Shown here: positions 62,663 to 64,000 of the stretch, piece after piece | Numbering within the stretch: position 1 is the first letter of the stretch | Layout: each line of letters starts with the position of its first letter | Assembly (NCBI RefSeq): GCF_040545875.1 | Contig: NZ_JBEPMR010000002.1 | DNA length: 64,000 nucleotides | Source: Faecalicatena_A orotica | Lineage (GTDB): Bacteria > Bacillota > Clostridia > Lachnospirales > Lachnospiraceae | Strand: one strand, 5' to 3' | Translations under genes and position numbers: made by a program | Notes under the pieces: generated by a model | Databases searched by the model: none | What the model was told of the DNA's origin: nothing | What the model saw: the letters and a program-made list of their open reading frames with translations, nothing else

Positions 62663-63241
62663 TTACTGGATGACCGGCTGATACTGCCTTCCTTCTAAAG
62701 CAGCCTCAATAGAAGGAATTAGAAGCTCTGTATGCGCGATCATGGAATTCGGCTTTTTCTTCGGATTATCCTGACCAAATGGGATAAAATATATATTTTT
62801 AGCATTCATCAGAAGGCCGATATTTTTCATATTCATTCCAAGGGCATCGTTTGTTGAGACGGAAATCAGAAGAGGCTTGTTGTTCCGCAGATGAGCCTTT
62901 GCAGCCATCAGTGCGGGAGTATCGGTGATCCCGTTGGCAAGCTTTGCCAGGGTGTTTCCGGTGCAGGGGAAGAGAACAAGAATATCCAGCAGGCTTCCGG
63001 GGCCAATCGGTTCAGCCTGTGATATAGTCAGCATCGGTTTTACACCCGTGATTTCCTCCGCCTTTTCGATGAAGGTTTCCGCCCTTCCGAAACGGCTGTC
63101 GATGCTTCCTGCTGCATCGGAAAAAATCGTCTGTACGAGGGCACCTTCATCCACCAGTTTCTGTAGTTCTGTAAATGCTTTTTCGTAGGTACAGAAGGAA
63201 CCTGTAAAGGCTACTCCAATCGTTTTTCCTTTTAAAGACAA
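62663..63241 (-). CDS. dpaB: Dipicolinate synthase subunit B
   Basis: 192 residues of flavoprotein-like fold: MSLKGKTIGVAFTGSFCTY at the start, then LLDILVLFPCTGNTLAKLANGITDT in the middle. With DpaA it converts 4-hydroxy-tetrahydrodipicolinate to dipicolinic acid, stored in the spore core with calcium. Start is TTG at 63241 behind AAGGAG. Follows dpaA with 13 bp between them. Its presence argues for a spore-forming host. Expected under sigma-K control in the mother cell. Confidence 0.93.
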   Translation of the reverse strand: MSLKGKTIGVAFTGSFCTYEKAFTELQKLVDEGALVQTIFSDAAGSIDSRFGRAETFIEKAEEITGVKPMLTISQAEPIGPGSLLDILVLFPCTGNTLAKLANGITDTPALMAAKAHLRNNKPLLISVSTNDALGMNMKNIGLLMNAKNIYFIPFGQDNPKKKPNSMIAHTELLIPSIEAALEGRQYQPVIQ

Positions 63242-63254
63242 TTTGCATCACTCC

Positions 63255-64000
63255 TTATTCATTATTTGAAAGCATTGCAGCTTCGATGACTCTTTTTACC
63301 GCTTTGGCCGAAGATGAGGGGGCGTATTTTCCGGGAAGCCCCGGACATAACACGGCGTTTCGTCCCAAATGCCGGGCTTCTGCGTAATCTACTCCGCCGG
63401 GAGCAGAGGCAATATCAATGATTGTTACGGAAGACTTCATATGATTCAAAATTTCTGCGGTCAGTACCTTTGCCGGAATTGTATTGAATATAAAATCAAA
63501 TTCCCCCGCACATGCCGCAAATTCTTCCAGACTTCCGGTCCGGTCACTAACCGTTCCCGCGAGTGCTCGTTCCTTCGGCTGGTCGGAACTGGCATATACA
63601 TAGCAAAACATGCCCCGCAGATAAGAAACAAGCGTACTTCCGCATTTCCCATAACCGAGCACGGCACACTGGCTGCGGTGAAGATTCTGCGGGCTCCTCT
63701 GAATGGCTTCGCAGATGGCACCTTCTGCCGTGGCGATCGTATTATAAACCGCAAGAGATTCATCCTGCATAAGGTCATGTACAGAAACTCCCGCCTTGCG
63801 GACCGTATCCCTAAATTCCCCGGAAATACAGCCGGCAAAAAATGTCTGGCCTTCTTTGAGTAAACCCAGCAGGGAAGAAAGCGTAAGGTCTTTATCCAGA
63901 GCGTTCTGATTCAGATGGACGCCGTTTTTACTGAAAGGAATCGGACAGATAATACAGTCGGAGGAGCTTATTGCTTCTTCAAGAGATGAGGCCGGGGCAA
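63255..64000 (-). CDS. dpaA: Dipicolinate synthase subunit A, N-terminus outside window
   Basis: The frame is open to the right edge; the 5' end lies beyond 64000. Visible 248 residues include IICPIPFSKNGVHLN (DpaA-type catalytic region), then TIATAEGAICEAIQ, and the NAD-binding Rossmann loop VLGYGKCGSTLVSYLRGM. Partner of DpaB in dipicolinate formation. Also called SpoVFA. Confidence 0.94.
   Translation of the reverse strand, partial: APASSLEEAISSSDCIICPIPFSKNGVHLNQNALDKDLTLSSLLGLLKEGQTFFAGCISGEFRDTVRKAGVSVHDLMQDESLAVYNTIATAEGAICEAIQRSPQNLHRSQCAVLGYGKCGSTLVSYLRGMFCYVYASSDQPKERALAGTVSDRTGSLEEFAACAGEFDFIFNTIPAKVLTAEILNHMKSSVTIIDIASAPGGVDYAEARHLGRNAVLCPGLPGKYAPSSSAKAVKRVIEAAMLSNNE

Noticed and set aside
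1..64000. CRISPR arrays, tRNA or rRNA genes
   Set aside because: No regularly spaced direct repeats, cloverleaf arms with T-loop GTTCRANYC or rRNA stretches were recognised; a tRNA scan was not possible.

Overview
The window looks like the chromosome of an anaerobic, spore-forming gut Firmicute, most likely a Lachnospiraceae. Three things support this: dipicolinate synthase genes (dpaA/dpaB) at the right edge; a T-box-controlled thrS; and lineage-typical genes such as a flavodiiron-rubredoxin-oxidoreductase fusion, LytTR-DUF3021 and MacB/BceA-type ABC transporters next to OmpR-type two-component systems. No rRNA, tRNA, CRISPR array, intact transposase or phage structural gene was seen.

Layout. 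1-1779: end of an ABC-2 permease and an MFS exporter. 1869-3400: two base-excision repair glycosylases (endonuclease III and an OGG1-type enzyme). 3403-4811 (minus): LytTR regulator with two small membrane proteins. 5082-6848: a GIY-YIG nuclease fused to a DUF2075 P-loop NTPase. 6908-7981 (minus): M24 peptidase.

8182-22668 is a visibly AT-rich accessory (defence) island. It holds (a) a restriction-modification locus: Vsr mismatch nuclease, XRE regulator, MvaI/BcnI-family endonuclease, a second nuclease-like protein, a convergent 660-residue cytosine-5 methyltransferase and its small XRE regulator; (b) a membrane protein and a DUF6998-like putative nuclease; (c) two ruined genes, one of them a YhcG/DUF1016 nuclease; (d) a tight three-gene operon of a Cap4/DUF4297-like nuclease, a middle component and a Rad50/SMC-like zinc-hook ATPase, matching the Lamassu/DdmABC/ABC-three-component design.

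22843-40121 returns to core-like sequence: LMW phosphatase, AAA ATPase, an EndoQ-like PHP-UvrD helicase fusion, amidase, sigma factor, thrS with T-box leader, a probable HesB-like selenoprotein (in-frame UGA plus a SECIS-like hairpin), MATE pump, peptide deformylase, alkyltransferase-like protein, RecQ. 40210-46029 is an AraC-regulated operon that pairs an APC-superfamily permease with a GH2 beta-galactosidase; paired direct-repeat operators lie in the divergent intergenic region. 46066-46354 is a 289-bp T-shaped palindrome (105-bp arms, two apical hairpins) with no protein.

46481-64000: nitroreductase; flavodiiron/rubredoxin/oxidoreductase fusion (O2 or NO detoxification); two-component system with a MacB-FtsX transporter; AraC-GPH symporter-alpha-xylosidase cluster; DUF1275 protein; asparagine synthase preceded by a 67-bp tandem repeat; and dpaB/dpaA (spore dipicolinate).

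Most notable items: the selenoprotein candidate, the T-shaped palindrome, the three-component nuclease/SMC operon, and the R-M locus with two nuclease-like proteins and a methyltransferase carrying a large insertion. All family assignments come from reading motifs; no database search was possible.
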